Shown: positions 7,203-15,302 of the stretch, piece by piece
Layout: the number at the start of each line of letters is the position of its first letter
How positions within the stretch are numbered: the first letter of the stretch is position 1
From: an uncultured Ruminococcus sp.
Lineage (GTDB): Bacteria > Bacillota > Clostridia > Oscillospirales > Acutalibacteraceae
Length of the DNA: 62,472 nt
Assembly (NCBI GenBank): GCA_902800065.1
Contig: CADCDE010000025.1
Coordinates: 1 to 62,472 of the forward strand
Reading direction: 5' to 3'
Position numbers and translations under genes: made by a program
The notes under the pieces: generated by a model
Seen by the model: only the letters and a program-made list of their open reading frames with translations
The model's database searches: none
Told to the model about the DNA's origin: nothing

Positions 7203-7582
7203 GCGATATTTTCCACCTCCATATCCAATGCCGTGAGAGTTATAAATTCACGGAATTTTTCCTTGTCAGCGGTCAGATGAAAGTCATTCCAGAAGCACCT
7301 TGAAAGAGTTATTCTTGTATTGCCGAAGGTCAGTACAACAGTGAAATCATCAAGGTCATGAAAATTGAAATTTTCAAACGGCTGATGGAACTGCATATTT
7401 GAGAGAATCAGCTTGTATTCGGGCTTTGTTCTGATATGTGCGATATCACTGTCATAAAAACACGTTCTTACCCTGTGTATTTGAGATATTTCTTTAACTT
7501 GAGCACTTTCAGCCTGCAAAAGCTGACGGTCATTTATATAAACACAGACATCTCTGCCTGAAATAGATACCAATTTTTCCAA
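7199..7582 (-). CDS. Possible tail-tube-like protein (127 aa)
   Basis: The start is TTG 7582, seven bases after AAAGGAG and just past the previous stop; upstream ATGs overlap the preceding gene. The 127-residue product has a strand-rich pattern, VCVYINDRQLLQAESAQVKE near the N-terminus and a C-terminal half rich in Phe and Thr (DFTVVLTFGNTRITLSR, REFITLTALDMEVEN). This is loosely like small tail-tube subunits. No sheath or second tube gene exists nearby. Function is inferred from position; alternatives are a tail terminator or adaptor. Confidence 0.4.
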   Translation of the reverse strand: MEKLVSISGRDVCVYINDRQLLQAESAQVKEISQIHRVRTCFYDSDIAHIRTKPEYKLILSNMQFHQPFENFNFHDLDDFTVVLTFGNTRITLSRCFWNDFHLTADKEKFREFITLTALDMEVENIA

Positions 7583-7595
7583 GGAACCACTCCTT

Positions 7596-8003
7596 TCAAA
7601 CATCCACAGCGATCTCACGAAGTCCGAATGACATTCTGACTTTGTATGCAAAGATATTCGGATCATAGACACATCTTTCAACTGCCACGGAATTTATAAT
7701 CTTGTCTGTATCGAGTTCAAGAATTTTCATACATACATTCCTTGCACACTGTTCACAGTATGCACCGCCGGATTTTTCATCAGTAAGGACTGTAACAATG
7801 GTTTTTTCTTCACCTGATTCAAAAATATCATAGCCCAAAAGGAAATTCAGCCTGTCATTTTTTTCAGTACCGAATGATACGATATTATCTCTGACGGGAA
7901 ATTTCAGCTGACGAAAATCATTTTCGAGCATCAGTCCGAAGCCGTCAAAAAAGCTGTCATTCACAGCGGAATCATAAATATGCTGAGTAAAATCGTTTAT
8001 CAA
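7596..8003 (-). CDS. Phage head-tail adaptor / tail completion protein (135 aa)
   Basis: TTG start 8003 follows GGGAG at 7 bases. The 135-residue protein lies after two small connector genes, where tail-terminator and completion proteins are usually encoded. A short cysteine group (YCEQCARNVC, about residue 78) may bind metal. The remaining sequence is mixed alpha/beta. Assignment is by gene order only. Confidence 0.45.
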   Translation of the reverse strand: MINDFTQHIYDSAVNDSFFDGFGLMLENDFRQLKFPVRDNIVSFGTEKNDRLNFLLGYDIFESGEEKTIVTVLTDEKSGGAYCEQCARNVCMKILELDTDKIINSVAVERCVYDPNIFAYKVRMSFGLREIAVDV

Positions 8004-8007
8004 GTGA

Positions 8008-8334
8008 TCACTCCCGATCTGTAATAATTTTTATACAGGCTTTTGCATAGCTGTCGGAATCTGAATAATACATATCCTTCCATAAAAGTATATACTGATT
8101 TTTATTATCAGAGATAATATCGCCGTATTTCGCCTCCTGCAAAAGCTCTGTTTCTGTAAACAGTGTATATCTTCCGTTTTCGGTACGTCCTTGAGGAGTA
8201 TTTAAAATATTTCCGAAAGTCTTTTGCTGATAGCGGACAGGATACAATACACCGAAGCCATGTGTTGTAACTTCATCATGTGTCAGTGAAATTTTTGTTC
8301 CGATTTTTTGAATAGCATTTTTTATTCTGTTCAT
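8008..8334 (-). CDS. Phage minor head / head closure protein (108 aa)
   Basis: The start is ATG 8334, one base after the stop of the connector gene. The frame extends upstream to 8565 but would overlap the neighbour completely, so the short form is chosen. The 108 residues include GFGVLYPVRYQQKTFGN and ELLQEAKYGDIISDNKNQYILLWKD in separate strands. Size and order fit a head-closure protein like gp16 of SPP1. Assignment by synteny. Confidence 0.5.
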   Translation of the reverse strand: MNRIKNAIQKIGTKISLTHDEVTTHGFGVLYPVRYQQKTFGNILNTPQGRTENGRYTLFTETELLQEAKYGDIISDNKNQYILLWKDMYYSDSDSYAKACIKIITDRE

Positions 8335-8335
8335 A

Positions 8336-8692
8336 TCATACACCCTCAAATACAAAACAGCCGTTATCGAAGATATCGGAAATATCCTCAACAGCCTGCT
8401 GATATATTTTATAAGCCTTTTCGAGCCTTTCGGCAGAGCTTTTGACGGAAATGTCACCGACAGTAATATTTTCACCGTTTTCGGTATCAGACCAAAGAAT
8501 ATATCTGTAATATGCGAGAGCCGCAGCAGCAAATTCAAGCTTGCCGCTGCAGCCGCATATATCAATATGGGGCTTTATGTGTGAAAGGATATAGCTTTGG
8601 GTATTTTCACAGATAAAGCGTAGAGTTACAGATGATTCCTCGTCAATTCCCGAAAGACGGCTGAAAATGGAAATAATATTTTCAATATCCAA
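8336..8692 (-). CDS. Phage head-tail connector (gp6/gp15-like, 118 aa)
   Basis: TTG start 8692, eight bases after GGAGG. The 118-residue all-helical protein begins DIENIISIFSRLSGIDEE and contains a long helix (ELAAAALAYYRYIL type, residues 50-65) as in the adaptor proteins that follow the capsid gene in HK97-like phages. It sits 16 bp downstream of the capsid gene. Confidence 0.55.
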   Translation of the reverse strand: MDIENIISIFSRLSGIDEESSVTLRFICENTQSYILSHIKPHIDICGCSGKLEFAAAALAYYRYILWSDTENGENITVGDISVKSSAERLEKAYKIYQQAVEDISDIFDNGCFVFEGV

Positions 8693-8708
8693 CCGTCACA
8701 CCTCCGAA

Positions 8709-9704
8709 TTAAAGTGAAAGAATTTTAGCTGAATCAGCGAATATCTTTGAGAAGCCCGCCGTACAGCTTACAGCGGCTTTGTCAAGCTGTCTGTCGATAA
8801 GCTTGTCGGAATCAACTGAAATACCGCCTGACTGTATCATCTCAAGGGCACAGTTTTTATCAAGACCGATAATTTTTGTACTTGCAAGAGACGGAGCATG
8901 AACAAGATTTGCACCGAGAGGAGTTATCATCTTACCTGTACCGTGGAAATCAAGACCGGCATTGGCATCCTTCATTTCTGTCATTGTAAGAAGCTGCTGC
9001 ATGAGAGCGGTCGGGGCAAGGATGGTATTGAGCTGATACGGAGCAATATTAGCCCAAAGTTTTATAAGAGAACCGTAAGTAAGTGTCTGTGAATCGGCTG
9101 AAACAGTTTCAGCGGCATTGTTGCCGCCGTCACCGTTGACGAGGACATACACCGCATCATTAAAGAGTTCTCTTGCTATATATGCACCAATCTGACGAAG
9201 TGTTACAGTAAAAATATCAAGACGCTGATATTTTATAGCTTCATATGAAGCTGTGAGAAGTCTGCCGTGCTTTTTGAGTGAAACGAGATTTGAGTTGGTT
9301 CTGATGTCGGTTTGTGGGAGCAAAGCACCTTCGGAAACAGCGTCAGATGAAACAGTAAGCGGAGAAACCGAAATTGAACGATAATCGAGATTATCTATAA
9401 CAGTTGTTGCAGCGACTATTTCGGAAAGCGGAGCGGCATTTTTCATACCCTGCTTAACTGCACGGGCAACGTATTCAGGGAAAAGAGCCGCTGAATTTGA
9501 GGTCTGGAAAAATTTCTGTACCTGGTCGGAATCAGAGCCGCCAACTTTTATATCATAGCGTTTAAGCTGTCTCTGAAAAGCATCGAGACCGCTCATATCG
9601 GTATTTTTATAGTTTTCCGAGGGGTCAAGTTCCTCCAAAATGTCTGTAAGTGATTTACCGTTTGCATACATACCTTTTTCGAGTTTAATTGAATTATAGT
9701 TCAT
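8709..9704 (-). CDS. Major capsid protein (HK97-fold, 331 aa)
   Basis: 331 residues. The first 60 residues are charged and may serve as a delta/scaffold-like region. The rest looks like an HK97-fold capsid: a mixed region with SEGALLPQTDIRTNSNLVSL, a long spine-helix-like segment IFTVTLRQIGAYIARELFND, and a C-terminal domain with HGTGKMITPLGANLVHAPSL. It lies directly after the protease gene and has a strong AAGGAGG ribosome-binding site, fitting the most abundant structural protein. The frame is intact. Confidence 0.8.
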   Translation of the reverse strand: MNYNSIKLEKGMYANGKSLTDILEELDPSENYKNTDMSGLDAFQRQLKRYDIKVGGSDSDQVQKFFQTSNSAALFPEYVARAVKQGMKNAAPLSEIVAATTVIDNLDYRSISVSPLTVSSDAVSEGALLPQTDIRTNSNLVSLKKHGRLLTASYEAIKYQRLDIFTVTLRQIGAYIARELFNDAVYVLVNGDGGNNAAETVSADSQTLTYGSLIKLWANIAPYQLNTILAPTALMQQLLTMTEMKDANAGLDFHGTGKMITPLGANLVHAPSLASTKIIGLDKNCALEMIQSGGISVDSDKLIDRQLDKAAVSCTAGFSKIFADSAKILSL

Positions 9705-9719
9705 AATAAAAAATCCTCC

Positions 9720-10664
9720 TTAAATGTTTTTGTAAATATTGTTGTTTGAGTTTGTATTTTTTGAAATGCCACTGAAAAGCTGAGGCTTCATTGGAAGAAT
9801 ATCAGCCGCCTTTTTCTCAAAGGCATTTATAAGTTCATTAAGCTGGTCAACGGAAAGATTTTCCGCAATACGCTCAAGAGTAGCGGCAGTGATTTCGGGA
9901 AAAGAAACCGCTGAAAAGGTTTTGAGGTCGTTAATGAGTGATTTACGGTACATATCACCGTCAGCGGCTTTTTGTTTCAGAGAGCGGAACATATCCGCAA
10001 GTTCTTTTACTTCATCAGCGGAGAATGTCTGTTCCTCGCCTGTAAAGAGTCTTTTTTCAATATTCAATAGATTATCTCCTTTCGGTGTAAAGTTTTTTAT
10101 AACACCGGCAGCCTTCTGTGCAGGAACGGCAACAAATGACCATTCATACGCATCTGTCGGTTCATCAAGAACTGCAAAGCATAACTTGTTTGAATAATAT
10201 TTTCCTTTAGAGTGAGAGCAGGAAAATATATCCTTTCCGCATATTGAGCAGATGTGTTTTTTAACGGAACATCCGACACTGACTTCTTTTTTTATACCGC
10301 TTTCGAGGGATAAAATAAAGTCGGCGGAATTATCAGATTTTGGAACATAAGCTCTTGCAAAAAGTCGTTTGTAGGGCTTGTTGTCTGATGTGAATTTATC
10401 GGGAACAAATTCAGACTTACACGAAAAAATTCGGGCAGTCTGATTTGAAGACTTCGGATTGTGGTCAGTAATGCCCGTTACACCGCTGAATAATTCAGCA
10501 AGGGTATCAAGGGCATTATCCGAAAATCTTTCAAAATCCCTGTCAATTTCATTGTCACAGAGGACAACGGAAAATGTATAGACATCATCTTTTGAAAGAG
10601 GGTGACGGGTGAATTTGTTGATGAGTTCAATTTCACCGTCACGGATATCATTGTTGTTTGACAT
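9720..10664 (-). CDS. Prohead protease / scaffold-like protein with Cys cluster
   Basis: 314 residues starting right at the portal stop codon. The N-terminal two thirds resemble the XkdF/prohead maturation family of Clostridial phages: TFSVVLCDNEIDRDFERFS, a GVTGITDHNP segment, SVGCSVKKHICSICGKDIF with C-x2-C and following C-x-H residues (possible zinc site), and DAYEWSFVAVPAQKAAGV. The C-terminal third is helical and charged, suiting a scaffold that assists capsid assembly. I cannot point to a certain catalytic triad. Confidence 0.7.
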   Translation of the reverse strand: MSNNNDIRDGEIELINKFTRHPLSKDDVYTFSVVLCDNEIDRDFERFSDNALDTLAELFSGVTGITDHNPKSSNQTARIFSCKSEFVPDKFTSDNKPYKRLFARAYVPKSDNSADFILSLESGIKKEVSVGCSVKKHICSICGKDIFSCSHSKGKYYSNKLCFAVLDEPTDAYEWSFVAVPAQKAAGVIKNFTPKGDNLLNIEKRLFTGEEQTFSADEVKELADMFRSLKQKAADGDMYRKSLINDLKTFSAVSFPEITAATLERIAENLSVDQLNELINAFEKKAADILPMKPQLFSGISKNTNSNNNIYKNI

Positions 10665-11810
10665 TTAATCATTCCTTTCAAGTTTATTTTCTATTTGCAT
10701 AGCCTGAGCATTGAGCAGACGGGCTTTTGCAAGCTCGACTTCATCCTGAAGATTTATATTATCCCAGACTATTTCAAATCGGGTATTTACGGAATTGAGC
10801 TTGAAATATGTGTCGCATATTTTGGTTATAGCGGAATTTAATATACGGCGGTAATATTCAAGCTCACTTGTAAGGATATCAGCCTGCTGAGAGGACATTC
10901 TCTCTGTTGATGACCATGATAAGCCGAGTAAGAAAGGCGGAATAGAGAGTTTGGAAATGATCTGTTCAAGGAGCTGTCTGACAGGTATATTGCTGTCGGG
11001 TATCTGATTTTCGGCACCAATGACTTTTATACTTACATCACCGACTGTAATAAAATCCTTTGGCTGAGAACTTTTCATAGCCTTGCTCCATTCCTCTGCA
11101 ATGAGCCTTGCACGGTCTTTGGAAAAGGAGCGTTCATTTTCAGAGGGTTTGTATGAAACAGCAAAACGAACATTTCCAACTCTGTCCCAGTTCGTACCAA
11201 TGGCATTGAATATTTTCATAAGAGTGTCGGCGATAAAGGGTAAGCCTTTGAGTATAGAAGTACCGTATATTTGTCCGGGTTCAGGCATAATGGCACTGCA
11301 TAGAATGAGTGAAGGATATTTTACAGGTATCCTGTCACCGTTTTTGGCAACAGAACATATTTTGATATTAAGGGGATTGCCGTCATAAGCAAGGTCAATA
11401 TCATCAAGAGAGGCATTGTAAAGAGCAGATATATTTTTGCAGGAGCGGTCAGGGACTATCTCACCGACTGCAGTTCCGTATATGAGAAGCTGTTGGAGAT
11501 ATGAAGAAAGGAAGCTCTGTATACCTGTCTCACAAGCATTGACACGGATATTTTTAAGAAAGCAGTTTATTTGTTCATTAAGAACGTGAGAATCGGTTTT
11601 TATTGTGAAATCGCCCATAAGCCGTATGATTTTTGATATGGCTGCATCAATTATCGGAACACTGTCTTTAAGTGATTTGTAAAGAGAACGTTCACAGACT
11701 GAGTGTGATGTTTTCAGAAAAGAAGAAAAATCATTTTGATAGCCGTCTGAAACGGCTGTTTGAATTTTGAAGTCAGAAGTTTTTTTATTTCGGAAATTAA
11801 AAATAGCCAA
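10665..11810 (-). CDS. Phage portal protein (381 aa)
   Basis: A portal protein forming the dodecameric DNA gate at one capsid vertex. Recognisable parts are YLQQLLIYGTAVGEIVPDR (about residue 105), MPEPGQIYGTSILKGLPFI (about residue 180), and the C-terminal SWSSTERMSSQQADILTSEL followed by EYYRRILNSAITKI. The length is slightly short for the family. The start is taken as TTG 11810, 11 bases after GGAGG; the GTG at 11822 overlaps the Shine-Dalgarno itself. Confidence 0.85.
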   Translation of the reverse strand: MAIFNFRNKKTSDFKIQTAVSDGYQNDFSSFLKTSHSVCERSLYKSLKDSVPIIDAAISKIIRLMGDFTIKTDSHVLNEQINCFLKNIRVNACETGIQSFLSSYLQQLLIYGTAVGEIVPDRSCKNISALYNASLDDIDLAYDGNPLNIKICSVAKNGDRIPVKYPSLILCSAIMPEPGQIYGTSILKGLPFIADTLMKIFNAIGTNWDRVGNVRFAVSYKPSENERSFSKDRARLIAEEWSKAMKSSQPKDFITVGDVSIKVIGAENQIPDSNIPVRQLLEQIISKLSIPPFLLGLSWSSTERMSSQQADILTSELEYYRRILNSAITKICDTYFKLNSVNTRFEIVWDNINLQDEVELAKARLLNAQAMQIENKLERND

Positions 11811-11834
11811 TTTATATATCACCTCCGTTTAAAA

Positions 11835-13085
11835 TTATCTGTCGAAAGCAAAAGCGAAAAATTCGTCATCTTCCGAATCATTCAAAATTGTAGTAACAAA
11901 GTATCGCACATCGTCCATAGCATGGTCATTTTCCTTGATGGGAGAATCTTTGCCGCCTGTATCCCAGCGATAAAGCCCGAATTCATGTATACAGTCCTTG
12001 CATGGACGGCATATCTTTATTCTACCTTGCTTAAGGGCGGTACTTGTCTGACGTATACCGTCAATTACATTGTTTTTTGCAGGCTTGACATTGTATTTTC
12101 CATGTCTGCGGATAACTTCAATGAAGCTGGCTGCTGACGGATCAACGACAATATCGGATATTTCCCTGTCGGCAATAAGCTCACAAAGGGCGGAATAATG
12201 TTCCTCGTCTGTTCTGGAGAGACCTTCACGGCGTGATGAATAATAATATTCGTCTATCCTGTACCATGAATCGCCGTAAAGCCCCCAAAGACCGAATGAA
12301 GCAGGATTGACAGTACCGTAGTCACAAGAAACGGCAAATTTGGAGAAGCTGCATTTCGGGACATCATATAGCATTTTGTCATCGGACATGAACGGATATA
12401 CAAGACCGTCAGTAGCCACCCATTTTCCGAGGATAAAGCGGTCATAGAAGCTGCCCGAATAGAGATTTTTATATCTCTGACGTATCTTTTCGGATAACGA
12501 TGGATTATCGTCCATAGTGAAATGGAGATAATAGATATTTTTTTCACTGGTCTTTTTTATCCATTCGGTGCAGAACCAGTGCTGAGGGTATTCGGGATTG
12601 CAGTTGAACCATAGCTTTGAGTTTTCTACGGAGCAACGTGCCAGAGCCTGTTCAACAAAGGAACGTGGCATAAGAGCAACTTCATCAAAAAGTACTCCTG
12701 AGAGTGTCATGCCCTGAATGAGAGCAGCGGAGCTTTCATCACGACCTCCAAAGAGATAGAAGGTATTAGTGGTATTATTAAGGGATACCTCAAAGACATT
12801 GAGGGAAATTTTCTCGGTAACTTCAAAGCCTATTTCACGGAGAGTTCGGATAAGGATGTCGGAAACGTTTCTTTTAACGGACTTGATAGTCTTGCCACAT
12901 ATTGCAAAATTGGCATTATCGAAAGAGAACATAGCCCATGATATAAAAGAAACGCTCATGCAGAGAGTTTTTCCGCTTCTGACAGCACCGTCACAGATAA
13001 TGCCGTCATATTTTGAAGTTTTTCGTGAAGGTGACCACCAGCTAAGAACATCGAGTTGTTTTTTAGAAAACGGTTTGAATGTCAT
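11835..13085 (-). CDS. Phage terminase large subunit (416 aa)
   Basis: A complete packaging motor. Walker A GAVRSGKT is at residues 33-40 and Walker B VLFDE at 131-135. The RNase H-like nuclease domain has acidic positions D255 (AVSCDYGTVNPAS), D315 (DIVVDPSAAS) and D391/D392 (NDHAMDDVRYF). All catalytic residues expected for DNA translocation and cleavage are present, so packaging appears intact. It overlaps terS by 4 bp. Long family members are about 420-450 residues, so this is compact but full length. Confidence 0.92.
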   Translation of the reverse strand: MTFKPFSKKQLDVLSWWSPSRKTSKYDGIICDGAVRSGKTLCMSVSFISWAMFSFDNANFAICGKTIKSVKRNVSDILIRTLREIGFEVTEKISLNVFEVSLNNTTNTFYLFGGRDESSAALIQGMTLSGVLFDEVALMPRSFVEQALARCSVENSKLWFNCNPEYPQHWFCTEWIKKTSEKNIYYLHFTMDDNPSLSEKIRQRYKNLYSGSFYDRFILGKWVATDGLVYPFMSDDKMLYDVPKCSFSKFAVSCDYGTVNPASFGLWGLYGDSWYRIDEYYYSSRREGLSRTDEEHYSALCELIADREISDIVVDPSAASFIEVIRRHGKYNVKPAKNNVIDGIRQTSTALKQGRIKICRPCKDCIHEFGLYRWDTGGKDSPIKENDHAMDDVRYFVTTILNDSEDDEFFAFAFDR

Positions 13086-13570
13086 TCAGAGCCACCACCA
13101 TCATCATCCTGTGAATTTTTTATACCGTTGATAATAGCATTGTAAAAATCTGATGCTGAATTTTTCTGAGAACGATCCAGCAATTCTAATTTTTCAAGTG
13201 CTTTTATACGGTCAAAAAATTTTATTTCCATAGCCCCCTCCTTTGGACGCTTTATTTCAGCGACATTAAAGAGGTCAATTGAAGACAGGTCTTCTTTTGA
13301 GAGACTATCAGAAAAAAGGAGTCCGACAGCATCATTGAAGCTGCCGAAAGCAAGTCTTTCATAGCCTGTAACGGCTTTGCGGGAAAGGAATTCCAGTTTT
13401 TTCTTATTGACGGAGCTGATATATTCAATAATATCCTCTCGTGCAAGCAGAGCATTACCGTTCTTGCAGGGATCATCAAAGCCTGCAAGAACGGCAGCCT
13501 CAACGGCATTTCCTTTTGATGAGTAGAACACACAAAAAAGTTTTTCTTTTGTATTAAGATTTTTTTTCAT
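13082..13570 (-). CDS. Phage terminase small subunit (162 aa)
   Basis: 162 residues with the Terminase_2/XtmA pattern: LNTKEKLFCVFYSSKGNAVE (helix-turn-helix region near residue 5), AAVLAGFDDPCKNGNALLAR, a coiled central part, and a C-terminal domain ending in acidic and glycine residues (DDDGGGSE). It recognises DNA and regulates the large subunit. It is the first gene of the phage-derived operon; its ribosome-binding site AAAGGAG is 11-12 bases upstream. Confidence 0.85.
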   Translation of the reverse strand: MKKNLNTKEKLFCVFYSSKGNAVEAAVLAGFDDPCKNGNALLAREDIIEYISSVNKKKLEFLSRKAVTGYERLAFGSFNDAVGLLFSDSLSKEDLSSIDLFNVAEIKRPKEGAMEIKFFDRIKALEKLELLDRSQKNSASDFYNAIINGIKNSQDDDGGGSE

Positions 13571-13606
13571 TGATCAAAAACTCCTTTCAGCAATACTTCA
13601 AAAAAC

Positions 13607-13660
13607 AAAAAAAATCGACCATGAAAGGTCGAATTTAAGAAAAATATTTATTTTTTGCAA
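13607..13660 (-). promoter_or_regulatory. Phage-operon promoter candidate followed by a leader terminator hairpin
   Basis: Reading the minus strand, TTGCAA (13660-13655), 17 bp, TAAATT (13637-13632) could be a promoter. TCGACC-TTTCAT-GGTCGA (13632-13615) follows at once, trailed by eight T, a textbook intrinsic terminator only 37 bases before the terS start codon. No other good promoter fits in the remaining gap. Transcription may have to pass this terminator to express the module. Confidence 0.5.
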
Positions 13661-13693
13661 AAAAATAACAGGCAATTTTTTTCAATTGCCTGT
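13659..13693 (-). terminator. Intrinsic terminator of sugar-binding protein gene
   Basis: A 10-bp perfect stem (ACAGGCAATT / AATTGCCTGT) followed on the minus strand by a T-rich run, 10 bases after the stop of the upstream gene. Confidence 0.85.
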
Positions 13694-13703
13694 AATGTAA
13701 TAA

Positions 13704-14948
13704 TTATAACTGCCAAAGTGACTCATAGCCGTATTCAAAGTATGAACCGAAGGCAATGCGGTTAAAATTGCCGCTGATGCCGCCGAAATTTGCTATTTCA
13801 TCACTGATTATATCAGAAGTAAGCACTCTGAAGGGAACATACTGTTCCTTTGGCATATCGGCATTTCCGAGTATTCTGAGAGCATAGTCCACCATACCAT
13901 AGGCTGTCCATTCATAGCTTTGTGCAACAAGCATTTCAACCGAACCTCTTTGAGCTGCCGTAAAAGCGTCATCAGAGCCGCCTGTTGAGATAACGGGTAT
14001 CTTGAGATTAAGCTGTTCCAAAGCATCCAGTGTCTCACCTATCATATTTTCGTCAAATACGATAATATAATTTATCTTTTTATTTTCCTTGACAGCCTTT
14101 TCAATATTATCTGCAAGTTCCTTTTCCGCCTGGGCATAAGAGATATTTATACCGTGACAGTGTCCGGTAGTATCGGCGATATATTTGTCAAATTCATCCT
14201 GAAAGCCGCCTGCAACAGTATTTGACTGCAAGGAATCAGTACAGTTGATTGCAATAGCTTCCAGTTTTCCGTTAGTTTTGGTTATAGCCCAGTCTGCAAG
14301 AGTCTGACCAATGACATTATAATCAACGGGCATGGTATAATCAGCGAAATGATCATTTTTTCCTGCAGTTATAACGCCTGCCGATATTACCTCGATACCG
14401 TTTGCCTGAGCATACTCGATATTGGTCGAAAAATTATCCTTGTTGATGTTGCCGAAAAGGATGATAACATCCGACTTGTCATTGACAGCGGCATTCAGAG
14501 CCTTGTTTATAGATTCATCAGTACCGTCAGTCTTTGCAACTACTGTTTTGGCAAATTTGACTGCTTCAGCTGCGACCTTGAACTGTTCAACAACGAGCTT
14601 TGTATAAGTCAGATTAATATTGTCACAGATGAGAGTGACCGTTTTATTCTGAGCAATGGCTCGGGCATCTATCTCTGTGCCTTTTGAATTGAATTGGGGC
14701 ATTTTCTGATAAGAAGAAAGATATGACTTCATCTGACTGATCTGAGACGCAGATATTGCAGATTTAGGAGCCTGACTTTTCTGCTCAGATTTCTGAGAGC
14801 TTTCCTGTACCTCCTCCGAAACAACTGAAGAAGCAGGGATATTTTCTTCGACAGAAGCCTCAGAATTCTGTTCATCACCACAGGCAGACAAAGATATTAC
14901 CGATAAAATAACAGCCGACAATGCAATAGCTGAAACAAACTTTTTCAT
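13704..14948 (-). CDS. ABC-type sugar-binding lipoprotein (Peripla_BP_4-like)
   Basis: The start is ATG 14948 (MKKF), five bases after GGAGG; the frame is open further upstream but lacks a signal. A lipoprotein signal with SLSAC (about residue 23) is followed by a Ser/Glu/Gln-rich linker to about residue 70. A periplasmic-binding-protein type 1 domain then shows TVTLICDNINLTYTKLVVEQ, DVIILFGN and INYIIVFDENMIGETLDAL. It resembles ribose/galactose-type binding proteins. No ABC permease or ATPase is nearby, so it is an orphan receptor or serves a distant transporter. Confidence 0.8.
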   Translation of the reverse strand: MKKFVSAIALSAVILSVISLSACGDEQNSEASVEENIPASSVVSEEVQESSQKSEQKSQAPKSAISASQISQMKSYLSSYQKMPQFNSKGTEIDARAIAQNKTVTLICDNINLTYTKLVVEQFKVAAEAVKFAKTVVAKTDGTDESINKALNAAVNDKSDVIILFGNINKDNFSTNIEYAQANGIEVISAGVITAGKNDHFADYTMPVDYNVIGQTLADWAITKTNGKLEAIAINCTDSLQSNTVAGGFQDEFDKYIADTTGHCHGINISYAQAEKELADNIEKAVKENKKINYIIVFDENMIGETLDALEQLNLKIPVISTGGSDDAFTAAQRGSVEMLVAQSYEWTAYGMVDYALRILGNADMPKEQYVPFRVLTSDIISDEIANFGGISGNFNRIAFGSYFEYGYESLWQL

Positions 14949-15016
14949 AAGAGCCTCCAAATACATACACTAAAAAATTCACAATTACCTTTTTTCCCTA
15001 TTATCCAACATTCTTA

Positions 15017-15045
15017 ATTATACTTTTGAAAACCAAGATTGTCAA
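15017..15045 (-). promoter_or_regulatory. Consensus promoter for the sugar-binding protein
   Basis: On the minus strand TTGACA (15045-15040), exactly 17 bp, then TATAAT (15022-15017), about 70 bp upstream of the start codon. Both hexamers are perfect. Confidence 0.85.
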
Positions 15046-15130
15046 CAAGTATTTCTGACATATTTACCAAAACAAAGACTATTTTTTTTGATAGTTTAAC
15101 GAATGTTTTTTTATAAATTGCTCATAATTA

Positions 15131-15278
15131 TTATAAAACGTGAGTTCGATGAAAACGAAAAATTATTATACTGTCATTCTGAGGAGCGACAGCGACGAAG
15201 AATCTTTTGAAGATTCCTCACTGCGTTCGGAATATCATTGTCAGAATATTTTTCAGTTATATCGAACTCACGTTATAA
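15131..15278. mobile_element. MITE-like element, 148 bp
   Basis: The ends are inverted repeats: TTATAA(AA)CGTGAGTTCGAT at 15131-15150 and ATCGAACTCACGTTATAA at 15261-15278. The core contains GTCATTCTGAGGAGCGAC and GATTCCTCACTGCGTTCGG, the same kind of dispersed repeat seen near 18.1, 18.3 and 40.4 kb. It has no coding capacity. It inserted between the sugar-binding gene and gpr, ending 24 bp before the gpr start. Confidence 0.65.
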
Positions 15279-15302
15279 AGAAATGAACGGAGGAAGTTTC
15301 AT

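Noticed and set aside
8008..8565. Longer version of the head-closure gene
   Set aside because: The extra 77 codons overlap the connector gene completely; ATG 8334 right after the connector stop fits operon spacing.
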